NCBI RefSeq assembly: GCF_900187995.1
Contig: NZ_FZNZ01000034.1
Span: 1 to 36,472 of the forward strand
Origin: Prevotella jejuni
GTDB lineage: Bacteria; Bacteroidota; Bacteroidia; Bacteroidales; Bacteroidaceae
Direction: 5' to 3'
Length of the DNA: 36,472 bases
Shown here piece after piece: positions 1 through 8,180 of this stretch. A program made the position numbers and the translations under genes. Under the pieces are notes generated by a model that ran no database searches, had not been told where the DNA came from, and worked only from the letters and a program-made list of their open reading frames with translations. The stretch's first letter is position 1; each line of letters starts with the position of its first letter.

Positions 1-2
1 TA

Positions 3-875
3 AAAGTTTATCGAAACTCTTTGGACGACATAGGCTCAACAGACTTTGTAAACAAAGAATTAGGCAAAGCCGATAGTTGTATATCATTCATTAGAGAATT
101 TACGCAGCTACTATCGTCTTGTTTTAGTCAAATAAGCAACTTTTTAGATGAAACAAAGAAAAATATCACTTATCATGCTTTGCTAATTGCAGCAGATCGA
201 AGTATTATGTTCCCTTTTGTTATCAAAGCATTGTTAAAAGGAATGCCTCAAAAAGAACTAGAAGAATTAGCAAGAGCATTAGAACAAATATTCCTCCGTC
301 ATCGGATTATAGGTACACGAGCTAATCTTTTGTGGCGTTTAACTGAATGTTATAAGAATATGGATAATAGTGCTAAAACAGTAGTCAATCACATCCAATG
401 GATGAAGAGTAGAAAAGACTGGTGGGGCTATTGGAATAATGATGAATTATTACGTACTCTAAATATGGGAATGAACCACAATACAGCCAAAATACTCTTA
501 TGGAAATATGAAAATCACCTTATTCAATGTGGGAAAGCAGGATATAAGATGTTGAGATATGACGACATTGAGCAACCTCATCTTGAACATATCGCGCCAC
601 AAACAGAAAACAAAGAACCGAATAATGGATATTGCTCTTATGATGAGGACTTCTATAATCGTTATTTGGAATGTTTGGGAAACTACTTGCTACTGTCTGG
701 TAGCCATAACATATCATTAAGCAATGAAAGATTCCAGAAAAAGCGAGAAAGTTATACATACTTGCGGCAGCAAAGGGAAGTTTTAGGAATGACGGAAAAA
801 GACCTAATTTGGGATAAAGATAAAATTCATCTACGTCATTCAAAGATCGTTGATTACTTAATACAAACACTTTAA
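3..875 (+). CDS. C-terminal part of DUF262/DUF1524 (GmrSD-like) restriction protein, cut by window edge
   Basis: The frame is open to the left edge of the window, so the gene starts outside it; the TTG at 21 is probably an internal codon. About 290 residues are visible. The C-terminal part carries the motif HLEHIAPQ (from position 573), which matches the HxxHxxPQ signature of DUF1524, the His-Me-finger nuclease domain of GmrD. The preceding helical part resembles the C-terminal region of DUF262 proteins. Fused DUF262-DUF1524 proteins belong to the GmrSD type IV restriction group, which acts on modified phage DNA. Family assignment is fairly sure. Activity cannot be judged because the N-terminal NTPase/nuclease half is not in view. 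The truncated yqhA gene follows 11 bp downstream. Confidence 0.75.
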   Translation, partial: KVYRNSLDDIGSTDFVNKELGKADSCISFIREFTQLLSSCFSQISNFLDETKKNITYHALLIAADRSIMFPFVIKALLKGMPQKELEELARALEQIFLRHRIIGTRANLLWRLTECYKNMDNSAKTVVNHIQWMKSRKDWWGYWNNDELLRTLNMGMNHNTAKILLWKYENHLIQCGKAGYKMLRYDDIEQPHLEHIAPQTENKEPNNGYCSYDEDFYNRYLECLGNYLLLSGSHNISLSNERFQKKRESYTYLRQQREVLGMTEKDLIWDKDKIHLRHSKIVDYLIQTL

Positions 876-886
876 AGACAATATTT

Positions 887-1378
887 ATGAGTAACAAAAT
901 TGAAAAGACTATAGAGTGGTGCATATATCAAAGCCGATGGCTTCAAGTTCCTGTTTATATCGGTATGTGCGTAGTGATGGGAATGTATTCATACGTCTTT
1001 TGTAAAGATGTCATACATAGCCTTATGAATATTGAGACATTCACAGAAGAAACTATGCTTATGCTCGCTATAGGGATTGTGGATGTTTCAATGGTTCTGA
1101 ATTTAATCATCGTATGTGTAATTGGAGGATATTGGTCGTTTGTTAGCAGACTGGAAATCATAGAGAAAGACAAGGATAGTAATCAGTTTAGTTATCTTGG
1201 TAAGATAAATCCAAATGCATTAAAACACAAATTGATGATTTCGCTTATCAGTATTTCTGAAAGTTGGCATTACCTTATCTTTGATTTAAAAGGAGAATAT
1301 GTAATCAATCCTGATTCCTTAAAATTGGGTTTTTGTGATAAGAATATAAGTTGTCCTTACGTATCATACGGTATATGA
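887..1378 (+). pseudogene. yqhA: UPF0114 (YqhA-type) membrane protein, 3' truncated
   Basis: The first ~125 residues align by eye with E. coli YqhA: the start with W-C-I-Y-Q-S-R-W, the segment around VPVYIGM, a second hydrophobic segment ending in GGYWSFVS, and the NPNALKHKLMISLISIS stretch are all family features. YqhA proteins have about 165 residues and three to four membrane spans. Here the sequence departs from the family soon after SIS (about position 1255), and the last membrane segment is replaced by a polar tail ending at 1378. That tail overlaps an antisense IS30 transposase remnant, so an insertion followed by deletion probably removed the 3' end. The function of the family is unknown. 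Start ATG at 887, 11 bp after the previous gene. Confidence 0.7.
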
Positions 1379-1706
1379 GCTCATGGCTAATATACTTGCC
1401 GTCCTTGACCAATACACCAGATATTTGTTCTGGAGACCATTGCTCGGTAATAAGAAGGCGTTTCGCCTCTTCCATGCCATTCTTGTCGACTGAACGATTG
1501 CGTGGCTTTCTGCGCCTTATTTGTACTGCATTTGCTTGAGCAGTTTCCCAATTATAGTGTCTTCTGACTCCACTATTATGTCTTTTCTCGCGAGACACTG
1601 TACTTGCACTTACATTTATCGCCTTGGTTATCTCTTTTTGTTTCGTTCTATTTTGGAGTAGCACAGAAATTGTGCACCTTTGTTCCGAGGTTAATTATTT
1701 GTACAT
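1305..1706 (-). pseudogene. IS30-family transposase remnant (N-terminal part, nonsense codon)
   Basis: Reading leftwards from an ATG at 1706, the frame gives M-Y-K-stop-L-T-S-E-Q-R followed by TISVLLQNRTKQKEITKAI, which is the helix-turn-helix start of IS30 transposases. The stop is TAA at 1697-1695 (codon 4). The frame then runs through SASTVSREKRHN, the YNWETAQA segment and WSPEQISGVL to SHELIYRMIRKD, all typical of the family. Homology ends near 1340. The DDE catalytic core is missing, since full-length proteins have about 320-380 residues. The internal GTG at 1664 could give a 119-aa product, but that would have no catalytic domain. The element is dead and lies antisense over the broken end of the yqhA-like gene. 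Confidence 0.8.
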
Positions 1707-1732
1707 TGCAATGTAAAATTAATTAATCTTTG

Positions 1733-1754
1733 GGAGACGGAGGTCTCTTTTTTT
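1733..1754 (+). terminator. Rho-independent terminator-like hairpin
   Basis: GAGAC (1734-1738) and GTCTC (1743-1747) form a 5-bp stem with a GGAG loop, followed directly by seven T residues. It sits downstream of the truncated yqhA-like gene on the same strand, so it may be the original terminator of that unit or a remnant brought by the IS. Confidence 0.55.
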
Positions 1755-1927
1755 ATGCATTGCTCATTGATTTTCCACTCATGGGAGCTGCTCACCCCCA
1801 AGCCCCTCAGTGTTTTCAGGTATGGATCATTAAGCTACACCAGCACTTGGGGTTGCGGTTCCATGTTGAACTTGCGTGTTTACTCGTGGTAAATAGGGAA
1901 GAATGTATCAGTTCTATCACTTTCTTG
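1755..1927. other. Intergenic, no supported gene; one long-armed inverted repeat
   Basis: I see no convincing coding sequence here. CCCCAAG at 1796-1802 and CTTGGGG at 1846-1852 are perfect inverted 7-mers around a 43-nt interior. The stretch is more GC-rich than its surroundings, so it could be an IS end or an RNA remnant. I cannot name it. Confidence 0.3.
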
Positions 1928-2365
1928 TTAGGTAAATTCTAATTCCCAGTTAATAGTATCGCTAAACCATCCATTTTCTTCTCCTAACATTACAACGTAA
2001 TCTTTAAAGGACTCATTATCAAAGTCAGGATTATTCTCTTTGAAGGTTTTATTTGTAAGTCCCTTGTCTAACCATAGAAGAAACACTTTCCCCAGTTCGA
2101 ACTTTTGTTCTACTTTATATTTTGTCTCATAGTCTTCAACAGAAACACAGAAATCTATTGTTAAATAATTGTCGGATTTCGTATAGCGAACAAAGGATTT
2201 CCTCCCGTAAGACTCTGGTAAACAGCGAATGGCAATGCCAATACTGATATCATACTTGTCGTATTTCTGGTTTACCTTATCCGTCAGTAAATCCCTTAAA
2301 GCTGTTCCCAGTTCGGAAACATTGGCACCAGCAGTATCTGTTACAATCGAAAAATCCATACACAT
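1928..2365 (-). CDS. Imm44-like putative immunity protein
   Basis: A 145-residue cytosolic protein without signal peptide or membrane segment. It starts with an MDFSI beta strand (the ATG at 2359 is an alternative start), then an amphipathic helix, a strand with positive residues around GRKSFVRYTKSD, and a YLTIDFCVSVEDY segment. This order resembles the Imm44 immunity family of polymorphic toxin systems (N-terminal strand, helix, then the K/R-rich strand and an LxIDF-type strand). The resemblance is by eye and moderate. Supporting context is a run of small minus-strand orphan genes and an RHS-core remnant to the right. No matching toxin is visible. Confidence 0.45.
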   Translation of the reverse strand: MCMDFSIVTDTAGANVSELGTALRDLLTDKVNQKYDKYDISIGIAIRCLPESYGRKSFVRYTKSDNYLTIDFCVSVEDYETKYKVEQKFELGKVFLLWLDKGLTNKTFKENNPDFDNESFKDYVVMLGEENGWFSDTINWELEFT

Positions 2366-2657
2366 TGAATGTTTAATTTATTACCAGCATATAAGCGACC
2401 TTCCCATACCAAACAACCTTTTAATGTCTAAATCTTAAGGACGAAATAGTCTTTCTACTAATGTGGGTATGAAGCACTTTTATGTGGAACCAATAGTTAT
2501 CTAATATTTGGGTATATACTTAATTGTAAGCATCCTATATTAGCCGCCTTCCACTCTATCCAATAGGCTCTACAAGTTTGCCAACCTATAAGGGATATTT
2601 GAAATTAGAAGGTAGGAATCAAATTCTCGCTTAATCACTGAGATAGAACATTGCTGC
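2366..2657. other. Intergenic between putative immunity genes, no supported feature
   Basis: About 290 AT-rich bases with short broken frames on both strands. I looked for RHS-repeat motifs like those at 3808-4047 and found none, and no hairpin with a T-run is evident. Confidence 0.4.
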
Positions 2658-3350
2658 CTATCGCGATCTTTCCAATAGTTTTATCATTTCAACATTCTTA
2701 TGACGACGAGCAATGAATAGAGGTGATATTCCGCTCTTATCTCTCACCTTTGTTCTTGCCCCATACTTCAATAAGACTTTCACCATGTTTATATTATTCT
2801 TGTCTACTGCAATTATTAGAGGATAAGTTATATAGTCTCCACCAAGGTTACCCAAGCCATTTGCCTTTGCTCCATATTGTAAAAGAAGACAAGCAACTGG
2901 AAAGTTGTTCGTATTGCAACTCATTGCTAAAGGACAAAGTCCATCCTCATTATAAGCCTCGTTGGGGTTGGCGCCTAATGACAAAAACAACTTTACCAGT
3001 TCACAGTTTCCCTTATCTACTGCTATATACAGAGCATCATAGCAATACATATCATCAGAATATACACATTCTGTGTTGGCCTTCATTCCTATGAGTCTTT
3101 GAATAAAACGCTTGTTTTGATAAAGACAAGCATAACCTAACAAGGTATAGGAATGGTCAGTATCTGTGTGACACAAGGAGTCAATATTCTTTATATGTTT
3201 AACGTTGTTTTCAAAGTCAGATAGATTGCCTTCTTTTATTGCCTTCATGGTTAGATAATAATGGTCATAAAGACGTTTTTCTTGACAGTAACCACTACCT
3301 AATACCCCAAATAGGCACACAAATAAAATAGTTATTCTTTTCATATTCAT
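2658..3350 (-). CDS. Exported ankyrin-repeat protein
   Basis: A 230-residue protein. Residues 1-22 form a signal peptide (KR, then a hydrophobic stretch ITILFVCLFGVLGSG, with likely cleavage near YCQ; there is no clean lipobox). About five ankyrin repeats follow: helices such as TLLGYACLYQNKRF, DALYIAVDKGNCELVKLFLS with LGANPNEA, PLAMSCNTNNFPVACLL with YGAKANG, PLIIAVDKNNINMVKVLL with YGARTKVRD, and SPLFIARRHKNVEMIKLL. Such proteins bind other proteins. In toxin-immunity neighbourhoods, secreted or periplasmic ankyrin proteins often serve as immunity partners. That role is inferred here only from the neighbouring Imm44-like gene and RHS remnant. The ankyrin call itself is secure. Confidence 0.85.
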   Translation of the reverse strand: MNMKRITILFVCLFGVLGSGYCQEKRLYDHYYLTMKAIKEGNLSDFENNVKHIKNIDSLCHTDTDHSYTLLGYACLYQNKRFIQRLIGMKANTECVYSDDMYCYDALYIAVDKGNCELVKLFLSLGANPNEAYNEDGLCPLAMSCNTNNFPVACLLLQYGAKANGLGNLGGDYITYPLIIAVDKNNINMVKVLLKYGARTKVRDKSGISPLFIARRHKNVEMIKLLERSR

Positions 3351-3448
3351 TCTTATTGATTAATTCCAACATGGATTGCTGGTTCATTTTTTATGCTATA
3401 ATACTACTTCTAAACCTACTTTATCTTTGATATATAACAAATTAGGAC

Positions 3449-3829
3449 TCACAGGAACCGTTCGTTCATATTTATATGACATATCTGTATAATCTCAGAA
3501 TAGTGCTCTTCATTTTGTTGAGGTTTGTTTTTAATGCTTCTCTGAAACACTTTATTTAATAGTATTGTCTGATAATAGTTGTTCTCAGTACTCATTTCAG
3601 AAAAGGTAAAACGAGGAGTAGATATTCCTGAATGATATAACTCATCCGCCAAATGATTTAATTTATCTATATCATTATTAAACCATTTATACTTGTCTTC
3701 CGAAATAGAATAATACCTTTCATACCAAGCAATCCAAGTAATTGTTTTGGCTAAAATATAATGTTTGAGTTCTGGATAGTAACCAACTTTGTAGTACCTA
3801 TCCCTATTTACTTTAATTTCTTGTAACAT
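3449..3829 (-). CDS. Hypothetical protein, putative orphan immunity gene after an RHS remnant
   Basis: A 126-residue protein rich in Tyr, Trp and charged residues, with no signal peptide or membrane span. I do not recognise a family. The ATG at 3829 lies inside the last codons of the decayed RHS reading frame (3808-4047), in another frame on the same strand. That is where the immunity gene of an RHS toxin is usually found after loss of the toxin tip. The immunity role is therefore an inference from position. A high-identity match to known Imm families could not be made by eye. Confidence 0.5.
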   Translation of the reverse strand: MLQEIKVNRDRYYKVGYYPELKHYILAKTITWIAWYERYYSISEDKYKWFNNDIDKLNHLADELYHSGISTPRFTFSEMSTENNYYQTILLNKVFQRSIKNKPQQNEEHYSEIIQICHINMNERFL

Positions 3830-4047
3830 GTATATCTAAAATTGTTGTAGTAGAGGCGAGACCCATAGTCTTCGTACTGTCCTAACTGACAGAAAGGAAT
3901 GAAATCACAGATACCCTTATGGTTACTGAGGTCAGTATGGATATCGTGATCAGCTTATTGAATAATGTTGCCATACCAGTCATAAACATATTCACCGTTT
4001 GTCATGCAATCATACTGACTAACCTGTTCTAAATTAGTTATCTGTTT
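3808..4047 (-). pseudogene. RHS-repeat core remnant (end of an RHS toxin gene)
   Basis: Reading leftwards from 4047, one frame contains GEYVYDWYGNIIQ (from about 4005), an in-frame TAA at 3957-3955, then DHDIHTDLSNHKGICDF, IPFCQLGQYEDYGSRLYYNN and FRY. This is the hallmark end of the RHS core (GQYEDxETGLYYNRFRYY) found in bacterial RHS/YD-repeat polymorphic toxins, just before the variable toxin tip. The remnant has one nonsense codon, and the frame stops at 3810-3808. The rest of the gene is absent. It shows that the surrounding small genes descend from an RHS toxin-immunity locus. Confidence 0.8.
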
Positions 4048-4064
4048 TCATTTATCATCGTTTG

Positions 4065-4424
4065 TCATTCTCTCTGTTGATAATGTTCCTTAATATCAAC
4101 ATCATTAGACTGCTCACAATATTTCTGTAACTCTTGAGACAAATTCTTATTTAAACAAATCGCAACTTTACATCCTTTATCTCCTTTGTCATATATAAGC
4201 TGCATAAGTTCTTCATTTAAGTTCTCACACTCTGCGATTTCTGACATTATACTATAGGCTAAGTCATTTGGTAAAGATGTTATTAATCTTCTTACAACAA
4301 AATCAAAATCTTGTTGCCTTATATTAAGTGACAGAGTGATATTATTTGAACTGTCCCAAATATCACTTAATCTCTTGAAATCACATATAATCTTCGTTTT
4401 ATCTATATGAAGTACTTTCATCAT
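4065..4424 (-). CDS. Small hypothetical protein in the RHS/immunity remnant cluster
   Basis: A 119-residue soluble, acidic, largely helical protein. It contains SLNIRQQDFDFVVRRLITSL and an EIAECENLNEELMQLIYDKG segment, which suggests HEAT-like or other all-helical repeats. No signal peptide and no family that I recognise. It lies just upstream of the RHS remnant on the same strand (18 bp between its stop and the remnant frame), so it was probably picked up as, or is, another orphan immunity gene. Function unknown. Confidence 0.5.
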   Translation of the reverse strand: MMKVLHIDKTKIICDFKRLSDIWDSSNNITLSLNIRQQDFDFVVRRLITSLPNDLAYSIMSEIAECENLNEELMQLIYDKGDKGCKVAICLNKNLSQELQKYCEQSNDVDIKEHYQQRE

Positions 4425-4798
4425 TTATATTTTTTCAGAGAATTTTTGCCTAACTTATCAACTTGAGTTTCATTATGAACTTTAGAAACATTACAGTTTA
4501 TCTATAGATAGTTTATTATCAAGAGTATGAGTATGGGAAGAAATAAGGTAAAGAGTCTACATCATTCGCATGAACTTGAATTTTATAGCCTTCTATCTTA
4601 AAAGTTCATACTCCTTGCATATTAACTTTCTTATAACAATCCACATGCACATCCATACGGCGAATTCTCTCTCAGCAAGCTAATTACTAAAGTTTCCCAC
4701 CCTAATAGATAGATAGAAAAATAACAGTTTGTCGAATTTTCTTTGTAAATTAGTAATCGCAAAACAACTGATTTCAAAGACAAAACAACAAAACTGTT
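4425..4798. other. Intergenic, AT-rich, upstream of transposase remnant
   Basis: No gene seen. The stretch must contain the left end of the DDE transposase element, but I cannot identify a terminal inverted repeat because the right end of the element is missing. Short palindromes such as CTATAGATAG near 4502 are not informative. Confidence 0.35.
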
Positions 4799-5356
4799 AT
4801 GGAAGCAAAAATAGAGAAAATAAGTGAGTTATCCAAACTTTTGAGTGTTAAAACACAAATGAGTGATGATTTATTTCTTCTTTTTGGCAAGTTTGGCATC
4901 GGACACCTGTTATCTCGCTTGTCATTGGAGAAACATGACGGGGTTTCCGCTTCGGAGTTGTTCCTTTCTCTTTGCCTCTTCCGCATTGTGGGTGAGAGCA
5001 TCCACAGCATATGCAAACGTAAGATATATGAGCTTTCAAATCATGGTAAGAACAGTTTCTATCGGATGATGATTCGTCCGCAGATGGATTGGACGCGCTT
5101 GATGAACCACTTTGCCCTGTGTTATATGTGTCTCTTGCGTAAGTATGGCGAAGCTCCTCAAACCAATACTACGACATGTTTCATTATAGATGATACTGTG
5201 CTTGAGAAGAGTGGTGTGAGAGTGGAGGGTCTCAGTCTTGTTTTTGACCATGTAAAAGGTAGGTGCGTATTGGGTTACAAACTGCTGCTTTGTGCCTTCT
5301 TTGACGGCAAGACAACCATGCCTTTTGATTGGCTCTATAACGAATCGTGTGGGTAA
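4799..5356 (+). pseudogene. DDE (IS4-like) transposase, N-terminal ~180 residues only
   Basis: The frame begins at the ATG 4799 and runs 185 residues. It shows GHLLSRLSLEKHDGVSASEL, a segment SFYRMMIRPQMDWTRLM, the first catalytic aspartate block CFIIDDTVLEKSG, and VFDHVKGRCVLGYKLL, features of IS4-group DDE transposases of Bacteroidota. The family is normally about 400-450 residues, so the second Asp and the Glu are missing. The sequence stops making sense after FDWLYNE (about 5345) and ends at a TAG-free tail with a stop at 5354. It is a truncated, inactive copy with no downstream fragment in view. Confidence 0.8.
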
Positions 5357-6110
5357 TTATAGAAATCTTAGATAATAAAAACATAATCGCTTAGAGTTCG
5401 CTAGTTTCACATTATATATATGGTAGACCTTTTAAATTATTTGAAAGCCCCTCATGTAAAAGAAAGTCCCTTTATGTCTCGTTCTAAGAAGAATAAGATA
5501 AAACCTGTTTCTCCATCTCGCATCGTTCATTCTGTTACTTTGTCTATTAACTTCTGGCTAAGAGTTCTTGTTTAGTCTTTGCAATATCCGGTCTCAGTAA
5601 ACTTTGATTAATATTGTCATAGTAAGGTAGTTCAGATAAAATCAAGTTTGCTGTCATTTCTGTCATGCAATCCATTTACTTAACTCGTTAGTCTTCAGTG
5701 AAGTAACACAAAGTGTTAAATATGACAGCAACTAGAAATGAAATTTATTCTTGTATCATGTGTAATATTTCACCTCGTTTAGGAAGAAACATTATGACTC
5801 CATAATTTGTAAGAACGCTATATCCGTAAGAACGAATCATGCTATATTCTGTTACAAGATTAAGGGACGTCTTCAGGTTGAGAGTTAAAAAGGATTCTCT
5901 GTGTTGGTGGATGTAGAGTGGGGAAGACACAGAACAGAATAGGAAATTTTACAATATGTTATAAATAACTTGTTCACTAAAGATAAAAAAGGGATAATCG
6001 TATTTCTCTCAGAAAGTTAAGTTTATATTAATTAGTAGCGATTAGCAGAATAGAGTTATTAATAATATATGATTTTTTGATGGGCGCTCTTTATTTTCAG
6101 ACTAATTACT
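5357..6110. other. Long intergenic stretch with decayed DNA
   Basis: No gene can be supported. A 51-codon frame at 5420-5575 (+) starts M-V-D-L-L-N-Y-L and is basic in its second half, and a 61-codon frame lies at 5745-5930 (-); neither resembles a family I know. TTGCTGTCAT (5648-5657) and ATGACAGCAA (5722-5731) are a perfect 10-bp inverted repeat 84 bp across, possibly a small mobile-element remnant. The stretch separates the mobile debris from the transporter operon. Confidence 0.4.
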
Positions 6111-6118
6111 TACTTTTG
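6111..6118 (+). promoter_or_regulatory. Bacteroidota -7 element (TACTTTTG) for the TauE operon
   Basis: TACTTTTG matches TAnnTTTG exactly and ends 20 bp before the ATG at 6139, giving a very short leader. No clear TTTG -33 element is seen at the usual 19-21 bp spacing. Confidence 0.6.
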
Positions 6119-6138
6119 CAAACAAAAAAAATATCTCA

Positions 6139-6975
6139 ATGAGTATTATTGTATTTACTATTCTATTATTATTAGGTGCCTATTGTGCTGGTTTGTTAGG
6201 TTCCTTGACAGGTTTAGGAGGAGGAGTAATAGTTATTCCTCTGCTCACTTTAGTTTTCGGTATCGATTTCCATTATGCTATTGGAGCAGCTTTAGTAGCA
6301 TCCATTGCAACCTCTTCAGGTTCGGCCAGTGCTTATGTAAAAGAAGGGATGACCAATATCCGGTTAGGAATGTTTCTTGAGATAGCAACAAGTATTGGTG
6401 CCGTTATAGGAGCTGCAGTTGCTTTGTGGATGCCCACCAATGGTATAGCTATCGTTTTCGGCGCAGTTCTCCTTCTCACAATAGTCTTACAATTTCGTCA
6501 GAAAGCCGATTACGTCAATGTAAAAGGTAGTCGGTTAGCGATGAAACTGAAGCTTTTTGGCTCCTATCCTACGAAAGAAGGTAGGTCGCAAAAATATGAG
6601 CTAACCAACGTGTCGGGCGGCTTTTCTGTGATGGTACTTGCTGGAGCCTTGTCAGGACTATTAGGAATTGGTAGTGGAGCGTTGAAGGTGTTGGCAATGG
6701 ACGGATATATGAAAGTCCCATTTAAGGTCAGTACCACTACGAGTAATTTCATGATAGGTGTGACAGCTGTAACCTCCGCCGTCGTTTATCTACAGCGTGG
6801 TTATATAGAGCCAGGTCTTGCCTTCCCAATAATGGTAGGTGTGTTAGCAGGTGCAATGAGTGGAGCAAAGTTACTGAAACACTTAGATGTAAAAGTGTTG
6901 AGAAAGATATTTGCTGTAGCCATACTGCTGGCTGCATTAAACATGATATATAATGGTATAATAGGAAAGTTCTAA
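6139..6975 (+). CDS. Sulfite/organosulfur exporter TauE/SafE family membrane protein (TSUP)
   Basis: A 278-residue integral membrane protein with seven to eight hydrophobic segments. The N-terminal GLLGSLTGLGGGVIVIPLL and the second half's GALSGLLGIGSGALKVLAM are the two inverted copies of the TSUP (DUF81) signature. Family members move small sulfur-containing or organic anions across the inner membrane. The substrate here is not deducible. It is followed after 1 bp by a DUF1634 gene, a pairing seen widely and presumably a functional unit. The ATG at 6139 lies directly behind a -7 element. Gene is intact. Confidence 0.9.
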   Translation: MSIIVFTILLLLGAYCAGLLGSLTGLGGGVIVIPLLTLVFGIDFHYAIGAALVASIATSSGSASAYVKEGMTNIRLGMFLEIATSIGAVIGAAVALWMPTNGIAIVFGAVLLLTIVLQFRQKADYVNVKGSRLAMKLKLFGSYPTKEGRSQKYELTNVSGGFSVMVLAGALSGLLGIGSGALKVLAMDGYMKVPFKVSTTTSNFMIGVTAVTSAVVYLQRGYIEPGLAFPIMVGVLAGAMSGAKLLKHLDVKVLRKIFAVAILLAALNMIYNGIIGKF

Positions 6976-6976
6976 T

Positions 6977-7363
6977 ATGGAAGAAAATACAAACACTAAG
7001 AATGATATGAATACTCTGATAGGTAACACCTTGCGTATTGGAGTCTTTACGGCATGTATTATAGCCTTGATAGGCGGTATCTGGTATGTTGTAAGTACTT
7101 TGGGATCAGCATTACCAGATTATAAGGTTTTCTATAAAGGAGATGAAAGTTATACAACCTTTGAAGGCATCTTCAAGTCGGTATTTGCGATGTCAGCTAC
7201 TGGTTGGGTACAATTAGGCGTAGTCGTTCTCATGCTCACACCAGTAATGCGTGTTGTATTATCTTTGGTAGATTTCAGCATTCAACGTGACTGGCTTTAT
7301 GTCGTCATAACGGGGATAGTTCTCCTCATAATTGTCATGAACTCGCTTGTTGGAGTGGGATGA
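6977..7363 (+). CDS. DUF1634 family membrane protein
   Basis: A 128-residue protein with three predicted membrane helices: LRIGVFTACIIALIGGIWYVV, the stretch around WVQLGVVVLMLTPVMRVVLS and WLYVVITGIVLLIIVMNSLV. The motif LTPVMRVV-L in the middle helix is typical of DUF1634. The gene starts 1 bp after the TauE/SafE gene, so the two are translationally coupled and probably form one transport complex. Biochemical role of DUF1634 is not established to my knowledge. Confidence 0.85.
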   Translation: MEENTNTKNDMNTLIGNTLRIGVFTACIIALIGGIWYVVSTLGSALPDYKVFYKGDESYTTFEGIFKSVFAMSATGWVQLGVVVLMLTPVMRVVLSLVDFSIQRDWLYVVITGIVLLIIVMNSLVGVG

Positions 7364-7462
7364 GTAATGTTAAATAATAAGTAAAAAGTTATTTATTGTT
7401 AACAAAAGTGTTTTGCGAGCTTATTATCTTTCTTATTATTAGGTCGTTTGAGGGAATATTTG

Positions 7463-7470
7463 TACCTTTG
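7463..7470 (+). promoter_or_regulatory. -7 element (TACCTTTG) for the ribosomal superoperon
   Basis: TACCTTTG fits TAnnTTTG exactly. It lies 106 bp before rpsL and would give a leader of about 100 nt. A TTTG at 7447-7450 is too close to be the usual -33 element, so the upstream half of this promoter is unclear. Confidence 0.65.
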
Positions 7471-7576
7471 CAACCCGAAACAACAGTGTGAATTATAGGC
7501 TTTTGGGTTATATCGCACTTGTTTGTAATGGATTGAAAATAAACAAAATAAATATATAACAATAAAAAGTAAAATT

Positions 7577-7960
7577 ATGCCTACTATTTCACAATTAGTA
7601 AGAAAAGGCAGAAAGGACATCGTAGACAAGAGCAAGTCTCCGGCTTTGGACAACTGTCCACAGCGTCGTGGCGTTTGTGTTCGTGTTTACACAACAACTC
7701 CTAAGAAGCCTAATTCGGCAATGCGTAAGGTTGCCCGTGTTCGTTTGACCAATCAGAAGGAAGTTAACTCTTACATCCCGGGAGAGGGTCACAACTTGCA
7801 GGAGCACAGTATTGTTCTCGTTCGTGGTGGTCGTGTAAAGGACCTTCCTGGTGTACGTTATCATATTGTTCGTGGTACTCTTGATACCGCTGGTGTTGCT
7901 AATCGTACACAGCGTCGTTCTAAGTACGGTGCTAAGCGTCCAAAGACAGCTAAGAAGTAA
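7577..7960 (+). CDS. rpsL: 30S ribosomal protein S12
   Basis: A 127-residue protein, full length for the family. S12 lies at the decoding centre and monitors codon-anticodon pairing. The conserved [13 protein letters not shown] loop (residues 40-51) and [11 protein letters not shown] (86-96) are intact. Lys at positions 43/44 and Lys88, where streptomycin-resistance changes arise, are unmutated. Asp89 is the residue methylthiolated in many bacteria. First gene of the str-S10-spc-alpha block, followed by an unusually long 220-bp spacer before rpsG. No Shine-Dalgarno; the ATG follows an AT-rich leader. Confidence 0.98.
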   Translation: MPTISQLVRKGRKDIVDKSKSPALDNCPQRRGVCVRVYTTTPKKPNSAMRKVARVRLTNQKEVNSYIPGEGHNLQEHSIVLVRGGRVKDLPGVRYHIVRGTLDTAGVANRTQRRSKYGAKRPKTAKK

Positions 7961-8180
7961 TATCTGCGTTGTGCAAAGGCAACAAAGAAACTTCAATCCA
8001 TAAAGCCGAGGTGCAACGGCCGGTGATGGTCGATGCTCCAAGGCTCTTTCAAAAAGAACAAACTAAAAACAAACAGTTTTGCTGGAGATTTGTAATCACA
8101 AAGGTTGAGTAAATACCCAAGAGAGGGTGTTGAAGAACGAAAGACGACAGCCTCCGCAGAATTAAAGTTTAAAATAAAAA
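7961..8180 (+). promoter_or_regulatory. Long rpsL-rpsG intercistronic spacer, possible S7 control region
   Basis: The 220 nt between rpsL and rpsG hold no gene. A GC-rich part around 8008-8045 (GCCGAGG, GCAACGGCCGG, GGTCGATGC) can pair locally and contrasts with the AT-rich rest. In E. coli, S7 represses its own operon by binding the shorter rpsL-rpsG spacer. An analogous role here is inference only. Confidence 0.35.

Noticed and set aside
1730..1942. 70-codon plus-strand frame after the IS30 remnant
   Set aside because: It overlaps a terminator-like hairpin at its start and an inverted repeat, and has no recognisable domain.
5420..5575. 51-codon plus-strand frame beginning M-V-D-L-L-N-Y-L
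   Set aside because: Might be a gene fragment, but too short and unlike anything I know to be called a gene.
5745..5930. 61-codon minus-strand frame
   Set aside because: Short, no start context, no family resemblance, in a stretch of decayed DNA.
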